From assembly GCA_037976565.1 (NCBI GenBank), contig CP137667.1, forward strand, positions 32,868,790 through 32,932,789: DNA of 64,000 nucleotides. Direction: 5' to 3'. Below are positions 24,181 through 36,000 of this stretch, piece after piece. Numbering within the stretch: the first letter of the stretch is position 1; every line of letters starts with the position of its first letter. The notes under the pieces are model-generated. The model had not been told where the DNA came from. It was given only the letters and a program-made list of their open reading frames with translations, and did no database searches. The translations under genes were made by a program, and so were the position numbers. Source of the stretch: Mesocentrotus franciscanus. Its lineage: Eukaryota > Echinodermata > Echinoidea > Camarodonta > Strongylocentrotidae.

Positions 24181-25630
24181 TAGTCAGGTGGCTTAGCGTC
24201 AAATTTATCGATTATCGTTACTTGCCGGATAAAAGCACCATTTTTGGTACAGGACTTCCTTAGGACTTACTAAACGATATTAGGCTAGGAGCCCCCGGCA
24301 AAAAAAATCAGTTTAAGGGTGTGGGGGCGGGGGCGTCTTTTTGGAGCCCCAAATAATTTTATAACATTGATTTGTTGTTGTACAAATGCCAATTTTGGTA
24401 CAGGGCTTCCTTAGGACCTACTGAACGATATTAGGGTGGGAGCCCCCGGCAAAAATATCTTATAAGGGTGTGGGGCGGTGGCGTGGCCTCGTAGCCCCCA
24501 AATAATTTAGAAGGGAATATAACATTTATTTGTTGTTGTACAAATGCCATTTTTGGTACAGGGCTTCCTTAGGACCTACTGAACGATATTAGGGTAGAAG
24601 CCCCCGGCAAGAATATCATATAAGGGTATGGGGCGGGGGCATCGCTTCGTAGCCCCCCCCCCCAAATAATTTAGAAGGGAATATAACATTTATTTGTTGT
24701 TGTACAAATGCCATTTTGGTACAGGGCTTCCTTAGGACCTACTGAACGATATTAGGGTAGGAGCCCCGGCAAGAATGGGTGTGGGACAGAGGCGTCGCCT
24801 CGTAGTCCAAAAATAATTTGTAAGGTAATATAACATTGATATGTTGTTGTACAAACGCCATGGGCCCCCAATCACACATATATGAATATGTATGCCGGGG
24901 GCTCCTACCCTTCCATTATTTAGCAGGTCCTAATGAAGCCCTGTACCAAAAATTGCGTTTGTACAACAACAAATCAATGTTTATTACCTTACAAATTATT
25001 TTTGGACTACGAGGCGACGCCCCTGTCCCACACCCTTATATGATTTTCTTGCCGGGGGCTCCTACCCTAATATCTTTCAGTAGGTCCTAAGGAAGCCCTG
25101 TACCAAAAATGGCATTTGTACAACAATAAATAAATGTTATATTACCTTCTAAATTATTTGGGGGGGGAGGCAACGAAGAGACGACCCCGCCCCACACCCT
25201 TATATGATATTCTTGCCGGGGGCTCATACCCTAATATCGTTCAGTAGGTCCTAAGGAAGCCCTGTACCAAAAATGGCATTTGTACAACAACATATCAATG
25301 TTATATTACCTTCTAAATTATTTGGGGGCTACGAGGCCACGCCCCTGCTCCACGCCCTTATATGATATTTTTGTCGGAGGCTCCTATCCTTATATCGTTC
25401 AGTAGGTCCTAAGGAAGCCCTGTACCAAAAATGGCATTTGTACAACAACAAACCAACGTTATACAATTATTTGGGGGCTCCAAAAGACACCCCCGCCCCA
25501 CACCTTTAAATTGAAGTTTTTGCCGGGGGCTCCTAGCCTAATATCGTTTAGTAGGTCCTAAGGGTGCCCTGTACCAAAAATGGTGCTTTTATCCGGCAAG
25601 TAACGATAATTTCACTAAGCCACCTGACTA
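24181..25630. mobile_element. Foldback element with tandemly repeated arms
   Basis: Unit A and unit C read 'agcaagttaatatcaggatgg' straight through. Unit B has 1450 bp inserted after 'gatatca'. The ends are inverted copies of 'tagtcaggtggctta'. Each arm (about 24181-24860 and 24890-25630) is built of about four tandem copies of a ~160-bp module with the words 'ggtacagggcttccttagg' and 'gagcccccggcaa', in opposite orientation on the two sides of a short centre near 24875. The target duplication is short (TCA, or TATCA depending on where the ends are placed). There is no coding capacity. The whole could fold into one long hairpin. Confidence 0.85.
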
Positions 25631-26749
25631 TCAGGGTGGACTTTCCCTTTAAAGAGTGTTAATTCCTCATCTTTGGTGCGTTGCTCTAAAGGAATACAGC
25701 CCGCCACACACTTTACGATCCTCAAACGATCCGATTTCCGAAGAAATGACAATTATATTTGATATAAAATCTAGCTAAACAAACATCATCGTCCGCGTCT
25801 ATTTCCTAAATAATGATATCAATTCCAACAACCGGAATGTTAGGGCATTTAAGCCTTCTACTCACTATCGGAACTACGAAACCTATTTCATTTTTCAAAA
25901 ATCCAAAGGTTCATACTTCCTATAATTCACTTTTTGTATTGTGAACTTTTGGAATTACTTGTGAATTTTCGTTGTAACGTACCTTTGGATTAACACCAAA
26001 ATGACCAATGGAAATGTATATTTCATATTTTTATGACAAGTAAATCAGTTTACTAGAATGCCGATACAATAATGACCAGAATAATATCACTAAATCTTAT
26101 GAAAAATACAGATCTACACGTTGAAGATTTCTTTTTCTATTTTTCTTTTTCAGACTTTAAAACACTCTGTTCATTGATTAACGTGCATTTTTAGTGTGAA
26201 ATAAAGCTTAGAACAACGAAAATAGTAATCATAATTTGAAAAATGTTATTTACTCTAATCGAAGAGATACATATTTTATTATTATTTATTTTGAATTCAA
26301 AGCTCAAAACTTTCTGCTAAAGAATTTTCTATGCATTCTCCGTGTTAAGTAAATTTTTAAAGTGAAATCAGGTTTAGAATGACGAAAAGAGTAACTTGCA
26401 CTTCATAAGGTTATCGACACTAAATCAGATAAACTTAATAATTGACTAACAATGAAATAAAATACATCTAAACTTCACCAACGATGAGGACTGTCTTCTA
26501 ACAGCGCTATGGTTTAATTTCAATTCTCTTTAAAAATATGTTGAAGGTAAAGACAACAAGAATTTACTTACCAAAGAAAGAAATCGTGACCCGGAGAACT
26601 ACGGTACTAATGACTATTGACGATTAGGCAGAAAAACAAATTTTCGTTCTTTCATCCGAAATAGCGAATATAATAATCCTATCGGAAGCTTTATCTCAGC
26701 TATAATGTGTGACTCTCGCGACGAGAGTTGGTTTGCAAGTGAGCATAAT
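25631..26749. other. Duplicated non-coding flank, unit B
   Basis: Matches 10140-11730 of unit A but with a deletion of several hundred bases near 25860. No gene is recognised. Confidence 0.55.
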
Positions 26750-26870
26750 GTTGTATAGATATATTGTACCTTCTTTAGTCGTTTTTGCAATTTGTATGTA
26801 AAGCGCCATGACCGTCATGTCTGGCGGACCTTCTGCGCTTTTATTATAAGAAGCCACTATTATTATTATT
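26750..26870 (+). mobile_element. Short SINE-like insertion
   Basis: Sister units read 'gaacataattaagccccc'. Here about 120 bp are inserted between two copies of 'ataat' (26745-26749 and 26871-26875). The insert contains 'aagcgccatgaccg' and ends in (ATT)n, similar to the tails of the other SINEs in this window. It is too short to classify. Confidence 0.55.
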
Positions 26871-27515
26871 ATAATTAAGCCCACACACGTCCTCTTATGC
26901 GTTCCATATAACTTGCGATTAAAATAATCCTAGCCATAATGTACGTTACCTTTGTAAGCTCAATGTCCGGATTAGCAATTCAATCCAATGACCGGTGTAA
27001 TAACAATTTCTATATCCTGCATCAACAATTTATTGGTTTTTGATTGGTTAAAAGTGTGCCAAATGATCAAAAATAAACACACAATTTTGCAAAAAGTATT
27101 ATTTACCTCAAGTTGGCGGTACATATTTCTATAAAAATAATAAAGTAATGACAATTTTATGTCGATATTCGTTATTTCGTCCCTTTATGCACAATGGCTT
27201 GTGATAATCACTGTAGATGGCTTATCATAATCACATATCCTTTTCTTAACATAAAATCTGGGCTTCCTCTAGCGTTCACTTGCTAATCAAACCTCATGTG
27301 ACAACACTTTAGACCCACTTTTACCCCGAAAGGCCACACATGTAATCTCCCTATGCCACTTTGTATTCATCATGGGATAGATATACCTAAAGGATTCAAG
27401 ATTATTTAAATGCTCCAGTATTGCAAGATTAATGTATACCAGTATTGAAAGGATTTTCATGAAGCTTATCCGGGAGCTTATCACGATCAAAAACGAGTAA
27501 TTTTGCAAAGCCATT

Positions 27516-27742
27516 GGCCCGAATTTACAAAGGAGGTTTAAATTTAACCATGGTTTAAACCCTCCTTTACATAACCCATGGTTTAAAATAAGCGCAAATT
27601 AAGCGTACCTTGCCTTGCGCGCGTCTAATATTGGACCTTTGACTTGTGTCGAGCTTATTTTGCGCTTATTTCAAACCATGGGTTATGTAAATGAGGGTTT
27701 AAACCATGGGTTAAATTTAAACCTCTTTTGTGAATTCGGGCC
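27516..27742. mobile_element. Palindromic MITE
   Basis: About 227 bp missing from the matching place in unit C (about 39508-39530). The ends are inverted copies of 'ggcccgaatt', and the inverted repeat continues with few mismatches through the 'gtttaaatttaacc' and 'ccatggtttaaa' words for roughly 100 bp per arm. The flanks share 'cattg' or 'att', depending on where the ends are placed. No protein is encoded, and the superfamily is not clear. Confidence 0.75.
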
Positions 27743-28528
27743 ATTGTGTTTCACAAAGCAACCCTTCCTTCAGCTGTTGCCTAGCCTCTATTGTTTTGTG
27801 CAAAATTACACGTGTGGCAATTATCGATAGTTTTAACCGTGACCCGAAAAATAAGCAGTCCGTTATTTCGTTCATATACTACGTCCCAAGTGTCAATTCT
27901 TAAAAAGAAATATTTTAACAAAAATTGGCCGTTAAAATGTATTTATATAGGAAAGGTTATTTACCCGTTTAAAGCATTGCGCGTGTCTCAGCGCGCGTAA
28001 CCATTGTTAACGTTTCTTCGCGTCCTTGCAGTGTACGCGCAAGTAGAACTATGCCCGGTCAATATTTTTCGCTTTAATGCCCAGCAGTCAGTGGCGAATT
28101 TCATGCCTGAAGTTTTGACCAATCAGAGTCTTCAAATGCGGTATCTTTATTATATTTTAATCAATATCTCAGTTCGTTGAATTGCTATTTTTATCTCATT
28201 AATATGATCAATTTTTATTTCGTAAAGAATGTTGTAAAATATGAAATACTTGTTTGAAGTGACTCAACTGAGTACGATATAATCCATCAAAATATCAATT
28301 CCACTTACTGTCCTACTTTATATTCATTTTTCATCCCATTATTACCTAAGATGTGAAATCTAGATGATTTTATCGACGAAAGGCCATGCAATATTCATTT
28401 TTGGCGTAAAAGCTCAAAGAAAAGTGAGAAGGGGGATTATTTGTAATCTTGCTTGATCCGAATATCCTTCTCTCACACACACCTAAATACACATACGATC
28501 ACAAGCATATGCATCCCCTCCCTCCACG
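27743..28528. other. Duplicated non-coding flank, unit B
   Basis: Aligns with 39525-40270 and 52440-52920. Short frames on either strand are not gene-like. Confidence 0.5.
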
Positions 28529-28529
28529 T

Positions 28530-28735
28530 GTGTGTGTTTCCATCTCTCTCTCGCTAACTCTCATGATATATATATTGTTTTCCTCCACTCTCTGTCTCTT
28601 TCTCTTTCGCTCTCTCTCTCTCTCTCTCTCAGTACCCCCACTCCTTTCTTGCTCCCTTTTTTTTCTTTCTCCCTTTCTCTCCCTCATTGACTCCTTTTCT
28701 CTCTCTCTTTCTCGCTAATTCTCCCTGTCTTCTAC
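28530..28735. repeat. CT-rich microsatellite
   Basis: GT then CT/TC-rich tract at the same unit position as 40290-40500 and 54109-54340. The Ser/Leu-rich frame through it is low complexity. Confidence 0.9.
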
Positions 28736-28835
28736 TTTTTGTTTGTTATGTATCTCTCTTTTAGTCTTCATCTTGTTTGCGCATCCCGATTCTCTAGAAA
28801 CTGTATAGATTTTCCTGCGATTAAACTTCTATACT

Positions 28836-29108
28836 AAAAGGGAGTGAAAACTGACGAGACTACGTGTCTTTCCCGTGGCCTGACTCGGCGCCGATCGAGT
28901 ACGACTACGGACGACGCGACGGCAGCAATCACGTGCGTGCAACATACGCGAAACCGAAGCGTGAGGAGAAGTTCGGTCTGTTTCGCGAACGCTGACCATG
29001 TAGAGATTAAGTCGCTGACTACCGTTAATCATGTCCATTCGTTTACGTGCAGTTGTCCAAAAGAACACGTAGTTGGCGTTAACCAGTATTTGCCAAGCTA
29101 CACGGCAT
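28836..29108. other. GC-richer insertion found only in unit B
   Basis: Unit C reads 'ctatacataatatagttgtt'. Unit B has about 270 extra bases here, with CG-rich words ('cggacgacgcgacggcagc') that stand out from the AT-rich flank. An open frame runs through it on each strand, but neither matches a family I recognise and neither has a convincing start. No terminal repeats are evident. It could be a transposon piece or a captured genomic fragment. Confidence 0.45.
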
Positions 29109-29132
29109 TTAATATAGTTGTTGCAGGCGCAC

Positions 29133-29950
29133 TATTTTTTTTGTTTTTTTTGTTGTTGATTGATTCGAATTTATTCCATTTCATATCAATTGTTTGCACA
29201 ATAAAGAACATAGTTGACAAAGTAAGTACAAATTATTAAATGAAACAGGAACCTATTGGAAAGCATAGCTTGTTTTTGTAGGTTCCCAAGAATAAATATA
29301 ATATGAACATTATTTTCATAAATCACTTTAAGGTGTCTTAATAATCACAGTAAAATAGATATAATACAGTAACATATTTTCATAAACCCTTTCAAAGTGT
29401 CCAAACAATGGAAGTATACAAAAGAACAGAATTACAAAACGGGACACAAAAGACAGGAAACTGACATAATACGATGAGACAGGACATGACAAAACAATTT
29501 CTAACAGGACAAGATAAACAATACATGACAGGACAAAACAAGACAAAACAAAGCTGCACACTACAGCAAATTAGAAGAGAGAGAGAGAGAGCGTGTGTGA
29601 AACGGGGGAGATGTGAGAGGTATACCCATATCCTAGAAGTTTAATCCGTTAGAGACATGTAATTTGGATTAAATTCTTTTTGAACCCTCTACTAAAACTA
29701 TAAATATGTGGGTTTATCTCTAACTGTATCTGAAAGAGAGTTCCAAAGTTTCGAGCCTGAAAATACAAAGGATTTATTTGAGAGCAAAGTTCTTGTTTTC
29801 GGTAGATGAAAATTGTGGCTAGCAAGAAGTTATTGATACAATGTATTTGAATATTGGATTATAAAATTTGATTTGAAAGAGTCGACAGAAAAATTAGTTT
29901 TCTGATTTCGGTGCGGGGAGCAGGTTTCATTCGGTGACTGTTCTGGGTAG
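29133..29950 (-). mobile_element. LINE 3' remnants, unit B
   Basis: On the minus strand the segment ends in a poly(A)-like run (T-run at about 29133-29153 on the plus strand). Farther upstream it carries RT C-terminal text such as LPKTRTLLSNKSFVFSGSKLWNSL, translated from about 29825-29740. Part of it (29810-29930, 'gaaagagtcgacagaaaaatt') is shared with units C and D. It appears to be at least two fragments joined. Confidence 0.55.
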
Positions 29951-29964
29951 AAATGAGTTCTTAA

Positions 29965-30332
29965 CAGGGGCGGATCCAGTCGGCGGCAAGGGAGGGGCCA
30001 AAAAGGGGCACACTTCGTGCGAAAATGTGAAAATCGTGCCGGCCGATTCTCCGCTCAGTGGGGTAGTGAGCACAATTTTTTTTGCCCCGAAAATTGAAAA
30101 TTGGAAAATCGTGCCGGTCGATTTTTCGCTCAGTGGGGGGAGGGGAGGAAGGAGGGGGGAGGGGGGTGGTGAGCACTCTTTTTTTTTTTTTGCTCAACGG
30201 GGAGTGCTATTTTTTCAACCACACCTCCTTCAGCGCCAGGAGGGGCCCATCTTCTTTTTTTTTTACAAAAAGGGTGTTTTTACCTTCTTTTTTTTCTAGG
30301 GGCGGGGGCCCGGCCCCCTGGATCCGCCACTG
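29965..30332. mobile_element. hAT-type MITE
   Basis: The 368-bp insert begins CAGGGGCGGATCCAG, and its other end, read in reverse complement, begins CAGTGGCGGATCCAG. The 8-bp flanks are 'gttcttaa' (29957-29964) and 'gttcttat' (30333-30340), one mismatch. Eight-base target duplications and CAG-type ends are hAT hallmarks. The interior has purine-rich and T-rich runs and no gene. Confidence 0.85.
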
Positions 30333-31640
30333 GTTCTTATAACCAGTAACGTATCCGGACCATGGCCTCTGGAGAGGGCAAAACATTTATGATCTTATAA
30401 CAGCTAACCAAACAAATAACAAGTTTTTTAATGAAAAAATACGGTGATTGGCTTGTTTGGCGTACTTGCGGATCCACAATGACTTGGGACGCGTTTTTTA
30501 ATTGATGTTTATAGTGCGATGAACAGAATACCCACTACCTAACGCTTGACGAGTTGGGCAACAAAAACTGATCTGCTTATTTATTTTTTTTGTAAAGGGT
30601 ACCGTAATGTTATAACTCCTATTTTATACTTGCTGTAATGCATTTTCAAAAGGATGGGCCTTTAAAGTTGAGTACTGGTCATGTGATATCAATGTGAAAT
30701 AATATATCTGGAAGCAATAGGCCATTTTCGTAATGCAACCATATTTATACTTGCCTCGATACGAAATATTTCATTCACCTTTCACCTAATTTATGAAAAT
30801 TTATTATTAATGATTATGAAAATGGCCTACAGAAAGGCTTATTAAGTACATAGGATATAATGTACACTCTGAGATTTTGTAATGATCACAATTAGAGGAC
30901 ATCGACCAAGTCTTTCTGAAATTCAAACGTATATTGTACACAAAAAACACACACACGAGGCATGAAAACTTGGTCCAAAGTTTGAAGCTATTTAGAGTCA
31001 CATTTCGAATGTAAGGGAATTTAAAGAGGCATACTTTTCTGCAACTAAATTAAAACAGAAACAGAAAGGACACAAATTAGCCATCTTATTTTTAAGAAGG
31101 TTGTTTCTGAAAACTGAGAATTGGATGAATTTGGTCGGAAACTGATATAAGTTCGCATTGAAGGTGTAACAAAATAATCCCCCTCCGCCGCTCGCTCACT
31201 TCACTTCCTCGGACAAGAAAGACTACACGCCGTGTTTGTGAAACCAAAACTGGCGCATGCAGGACGAATTTTGAAGGCCTATCAAGTGCCCGTTAATATT
31301 TAGAAAGTTCAGTTTCAGTTTCAGTTAATCGTTTCAGATTTCACATATATCATGTATATTTCACATTTTGCAATGATTTCACAATATGGTATCCAAATAA
31401 CATGATAAACAAGAATAAACATGCGCACGAATAAACATGAGTTCTATTATGATGGACAAAAATAGAGAGTGAGTACTTCGTATATACTTGTTTGCACTCA
31501 GTAAAAACACTGACCCCCCCCCCCCAAAAAAGTACAATTTTGGGGGCCTATGGTGAAAACAGATGCTTATGAGTTATAGGCGCCAAACGGTTATTTATTT
31601 TATAATAGTCTTTTATAAAGAGACGAAACGAACAGTATAA

Positions 31641-32935
31641 GGTAAGGTAAGGTAAGATAATTTTTATTCATCAACATATCGTATATAGAAGAAGAAGAAG
31701 GATCGGTGAGAATATCAAGATCAGATATTAGAGAGGTATCCGTTGCATCATTTGTAGAAATTGAAATTGATTGTCACCTTTCATGGAAAGAACAAATTCA
31801 GACAATAAGCAAATGCATACAGAAGAAAGTAGACATTCTGTTTAAACTGAGACATTTTGTTCCCAAGAATATACTTGGGTTATTATATAAGGCTTTTATA
31901 CAGCCTCACCTCTCTTATGGAGTAGAAGTATGGGGGAGCACTTACAAAAGCAATCTAAATTGTATATATTTAAGTAAAAAAATGGGAGCAATTACATTCA
32001 GTCCACTTAGAACAGACTCCAAACGTCATTTTCAAAGTCTAGAAATATTTAATATTGTTAAACTTCATGAACTTCTTGTATCAACATTTATGATCTTGTA
32101 AAAGGTGGATTACCACACTATTTAGTCGATTGTCAGATGATACAGAACAGATATACAACAAGGAGAAAAAGTAGCTTATTACTCTATCAACTAAAATGTA
32201 AAACAACGCAAGGACAATTTTGTATTTCGTTTGTAGGAACAAAGCTGTGGAATGATCTCCCAGATGAAATTAGATTAAAAACGTCGAGGTTATCTTTTCA
32301 GAGACATCTTTCCACCTACCTTCTATGTAAATGACGCGGGCTCAATTCCCACCCCCTTACGTTTTTCCTTTTATTTTACTTGCCTTTCTTTTATATATAT
32401 GTGTATACACTAACTTGCTTGTTAACGATTATATCTGCCCTTAAGCTTTTGCGCATGTACACACATATAAATGATTTTATTGTTAATACATCCTTTTCAT
32501 TTCATGAGCACAGTGATGATTGTATTTGTTCAAAGATTTATTATCTGTCATTATAATGCTTTAGAAATGTAAACAAGTTACAGGATACTGTATTATATTT
32601 TTGTATACATGTATGTAAATACAAAACAAAAACAAGTTTTATATATATATATATATATATTAATTCTTGCCAAAGAATGGAACTAGGCTCGACTAGTACT
32701 TGTGCCAACTTTTAGTTCCCATTAACAACTTCACCTAAATATTAGTAATACACATATTTACGTGTATATCTTTTGTACATTAAATAGGAAGCAAATCTGT
32801 GCCTAAATGTCGTTTTACAACCATTACTGTTCTGTATCGGGTATCAGTATCAGTTTTGCATTGTATGATTGTCCATATACTGTCGCTATTGTTATGTGTT
32901 GTTGTTAATAAATTTAAATTCAAATATTTTTATTA
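31641..32935 (+). mobile_element. CR1/Jockey-like LINE 3' remnant, unit C copy
   Basis: Same remnant as at 3429. The RT fragment is longer here: 31706-32101 reads on past WGSTYKSN into ITFSPLRTDSKRHFQSLEIF, and 32137-32334 carries QFCISFVGTKLWNDLPDEIR, the usual CR1/Jockey RT end. An (AT)n tract lies at about 32640-32660, and AAATTCAAAT-type repeats end it. Confidence 0.75.
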
Positions 32936-33069
32936 AAGTAGTAAATTGGTTCTGGGATGAAAGCTGAAAATTCGGTAATTGCAGGATATAGACATTGTTG
33001 CTGAATCCTACGTTACTCGTTATATCACTTGACAATACTTCATCTGACTTTAAGAACGGTTATGATCAG

Positions 33070-36000
33070 TCATGTCAACACAAAATGTACGAAACAAGTA
33101 ATTCCAAGCATAAGTGTGATAATAGTGCCATCAGGTGACTGGAGGCTGCTCTTTGCATCTCCCAATGCCCAACCGGTTAGGTTTTCCGTCGGATCAATAT
33201 CTTCAGTATTTTCAGAGATCGACTGCAAGAGCTTGCTGCCGCTATCTTTCACACTCGGGTAACACTGAAACGACAGGTTGGAGTATTCGCCTGTTTCGTC
33301 GTCGTTAGGGAACTCGATATGGACGAGGACATTGATGTCAAGCGTATCCCCTTCACTGATGGCGCGACAAGTTAGAGAAATATTGATCGCTTCTTCATCA
33401 ACGTAAAGACGCCTGGAGTCCAATTTGACCCACAGTGACCCGGCGACTATTTCTAGATCTGCCATCGAATGGTCCACTGACAGAGTCTCGTTGACATCAA
33501 CATCAGATTCTGCAGGAACCCAGGAAATTTCGGGAAAGGGGTAAGATGCGGCGGGACACTGAACTAAAACCTCCGAGTTGTTCGATATTGTACAGGTTTG
33601 CTCTTCCGACACAGACAACGGACATGGGAAACCATCTTTCAGTAAGTCCGACAGAAGTTTGCCAGCATGACCTTCTGGTGCAGAGCACTTGGTACTAACA
33701 AAGCTGATACTGTCCTCAACTTTCACTAACCAACGCTGGTGGCAGTCACATATTAGCCTGTTGTCTCCCGCACTAACGGATGTCCTGAAAGGTGCTTGAT
33801 CGGAGAAGGACCTAGGGATGATATCACGTTTCAAATATGATAGACTGTTGTCATCCAAGTTCAGTGTTCCAAGATTTGTCAGGATCTTGAAACCATTTCC
33901 ACACCTCCAGGCAGAAAACAACCAAAGGTTGTTGCCTTTGAGGGTCAGGACCTTCAGAGGATGCGATACGCCGCTGACACCGCAACTGGAGAGAACTCTG
34001 ATGCGATTGTTTGAGAGATCAAGGGTATGTAATCTAGGATATAGCTTGGTTAAGTCCGTCAGTTTAAGTTCTTCCAAGAGATTGCCAGAGACATCCAAGC
34101 TGATCATCGAGGGAGCAAAGACTTGAGGGAGTTCAACAAGACCGGACCCTTGATAGCGAAGATGTCTCAACTGTGTGTGGTACACTTTGCTCCTGTTATC
34201 GTATTCTTCTAGAATCGATATGTTGATAAAGTCTACCATTACCGTGGTCTGTGTAAGTGAAGTATAGAACGAAGATGTACTAATAATGACATTTTCTAGT
34301 TCCAATAAGTATAGCGTGTTTAGTGATAAAGGTGGACACGTATCGGGCACATCCTGAAGCATCCCCCCTTGGACTCGGACAAAATGAGCATGGCGCCAGC
34401 AAAGTATTCTACCAGAAACATTAAATAAAGATGACCCGAACACAGCAAAATTAAAAATGTTCGTCAAGACATCATGCATTCCATTAGACATGAACTCTGT
34501 GTGCCTTGATCCGATTGAAAGAGTTTGTAATGAAATATTCTTTGTTGTATTCGTATCATAGTATGATATACGGTTTCCATCCATTGAAAAATAGATAAGA
34601 TTGTTAAACATGGTTAAGGTGTCGAGTTCAAACCTATCGATGCTGTTGTTCGACAGGTGAAGAGACCTTAGATTTGGGAAATTATGAGATATCTCACGTG
34701 GGATTCGTTTAAGATAGTTTCCACTCAGGATAATTGTGTGAATTTGAGGGAACACTCCATGCACTATTGGAAAAGCCAGCAAATGTGTGTTTTTGAGAGA
34801 CAGTGTGAAGAGATGAGGAAGGGACTGCAATATGTTGGGCGAAATAAAATTGAGTGGGTTGTCATCCAAAATCAGGGTGTTCAAACTGGGAAGATAAGAA
34901 ATACCAAATATTTCGGATATCAGGTTGCTAGTCAGGTCGACAAAGCACAAAGACTGCATTCCTCTGAATGAGTCGCTATCTACTCTTGTTAGTTTCGCGT
35001 AGCTTAACTGGATATATGTCAGTGGTCGGATAAATTCGATTTGATTCTTGTTTCTTATTGGATTGTAACTTATGGTGATATCATTTATTATACGCAGGCT
35101 GGAAAAAGCACGAGTTGAAATACTATAAATTTTATTTTTTGACAGGTTTATCGATAGAAGATTTTGAGCATCAAACCGTCCCGATATAAATGCTATTTCA
35201 TTGCCCGACAAATTGATTATTTCTAAACTAGGTAAATTTGCTAGATCGGAAGCTGATATTGTGACAATTAGATTCTGGTTCAAATCAACATTTACCAGGT
35301 TACTTAGTCCAGAAATACGGGAAATGGATGTCATCAGGTTATTGTTTGCTGATAGGGAGGACAGCATAGGTAGTAGGGTTAAATTGTGGATATCCTTTAT
35401 AGAGCAAAAGTTGAAGTTTACAACGCGAAGGTGAGTATGTCTTTTCATAGTTACATAATTCATTTTCCCTTCATGAACTGAAAGTAACTGCAGCCTAGGC
35501 ATCTTGGTGAGTATTCTGGCTATCCCATCGGCATGATCGGGAGAACTTTCCACAGAAACGGACAGTTCTGTGAGATTTTCGAGATGTGGGATTTCCTGCA
35601 GTTTGATGACCTCACTCTGATACGGGACATACAAACCCTTTAATGAATGGATGCCGCTGATGTTACCAAGTTCAGAAAGTCTGTTGCTGTTAAGATGTAT
35701 TTTGTCCAGCCCTGGATTGAAGGCATCCTTGAAGATTTCACGGATCCTGTTCTCATTTAGGATCACAGTTTTTAAACCAGGCAACAAGAAAGAACCGCTC
35801 GATATCTGCGAGATCAGGTTATCTGTAAGATCTACTTTCATTAACTGCAGGAGACCCGACAGTGAACCCCTGTCGATGGACGTAATCCTGTTAAAGCTCA
35901 GGCCGAGGATTTCTAGCTCCTCCGGAAACTGATCCCCTTGGATAAATGTGATCTTGTTGTGATCCAGCATAAGCTTTTTTAGTTTTGGAGCATGTGCCTT

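Larger units (their letters stand above)
17951..30380. repeat. Tandem duplication unit B (LRR-Ig copy 2)
   Basis: Second repeat. It starts within the shared word 'tgtatactctgagattttg' block and runs through a LINE remnant (18768), LRR-Ig copy 2, a full SINE (23679) and the non-coding flank. Private insertions are the foldback element at 24181, a SINE-like insert at 26750, a palindromic MITE at 27516, a GC-rich insert at 28836 and a hAT MITE at 29965. Confidence 0.75.

Noticed and set aside
24836..25090. 84-residue ORF inside the foldback element
   Set aside because: It crosses the hairpin centre and translates the repeated modules. Other modules do not keep the frame.
28844..29239. 131-residue ORF as a gene
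   Set aside because: It starts in a unit-specific insertion and runs into the poly-T end of a LINE relic. The protein is not recognisable.
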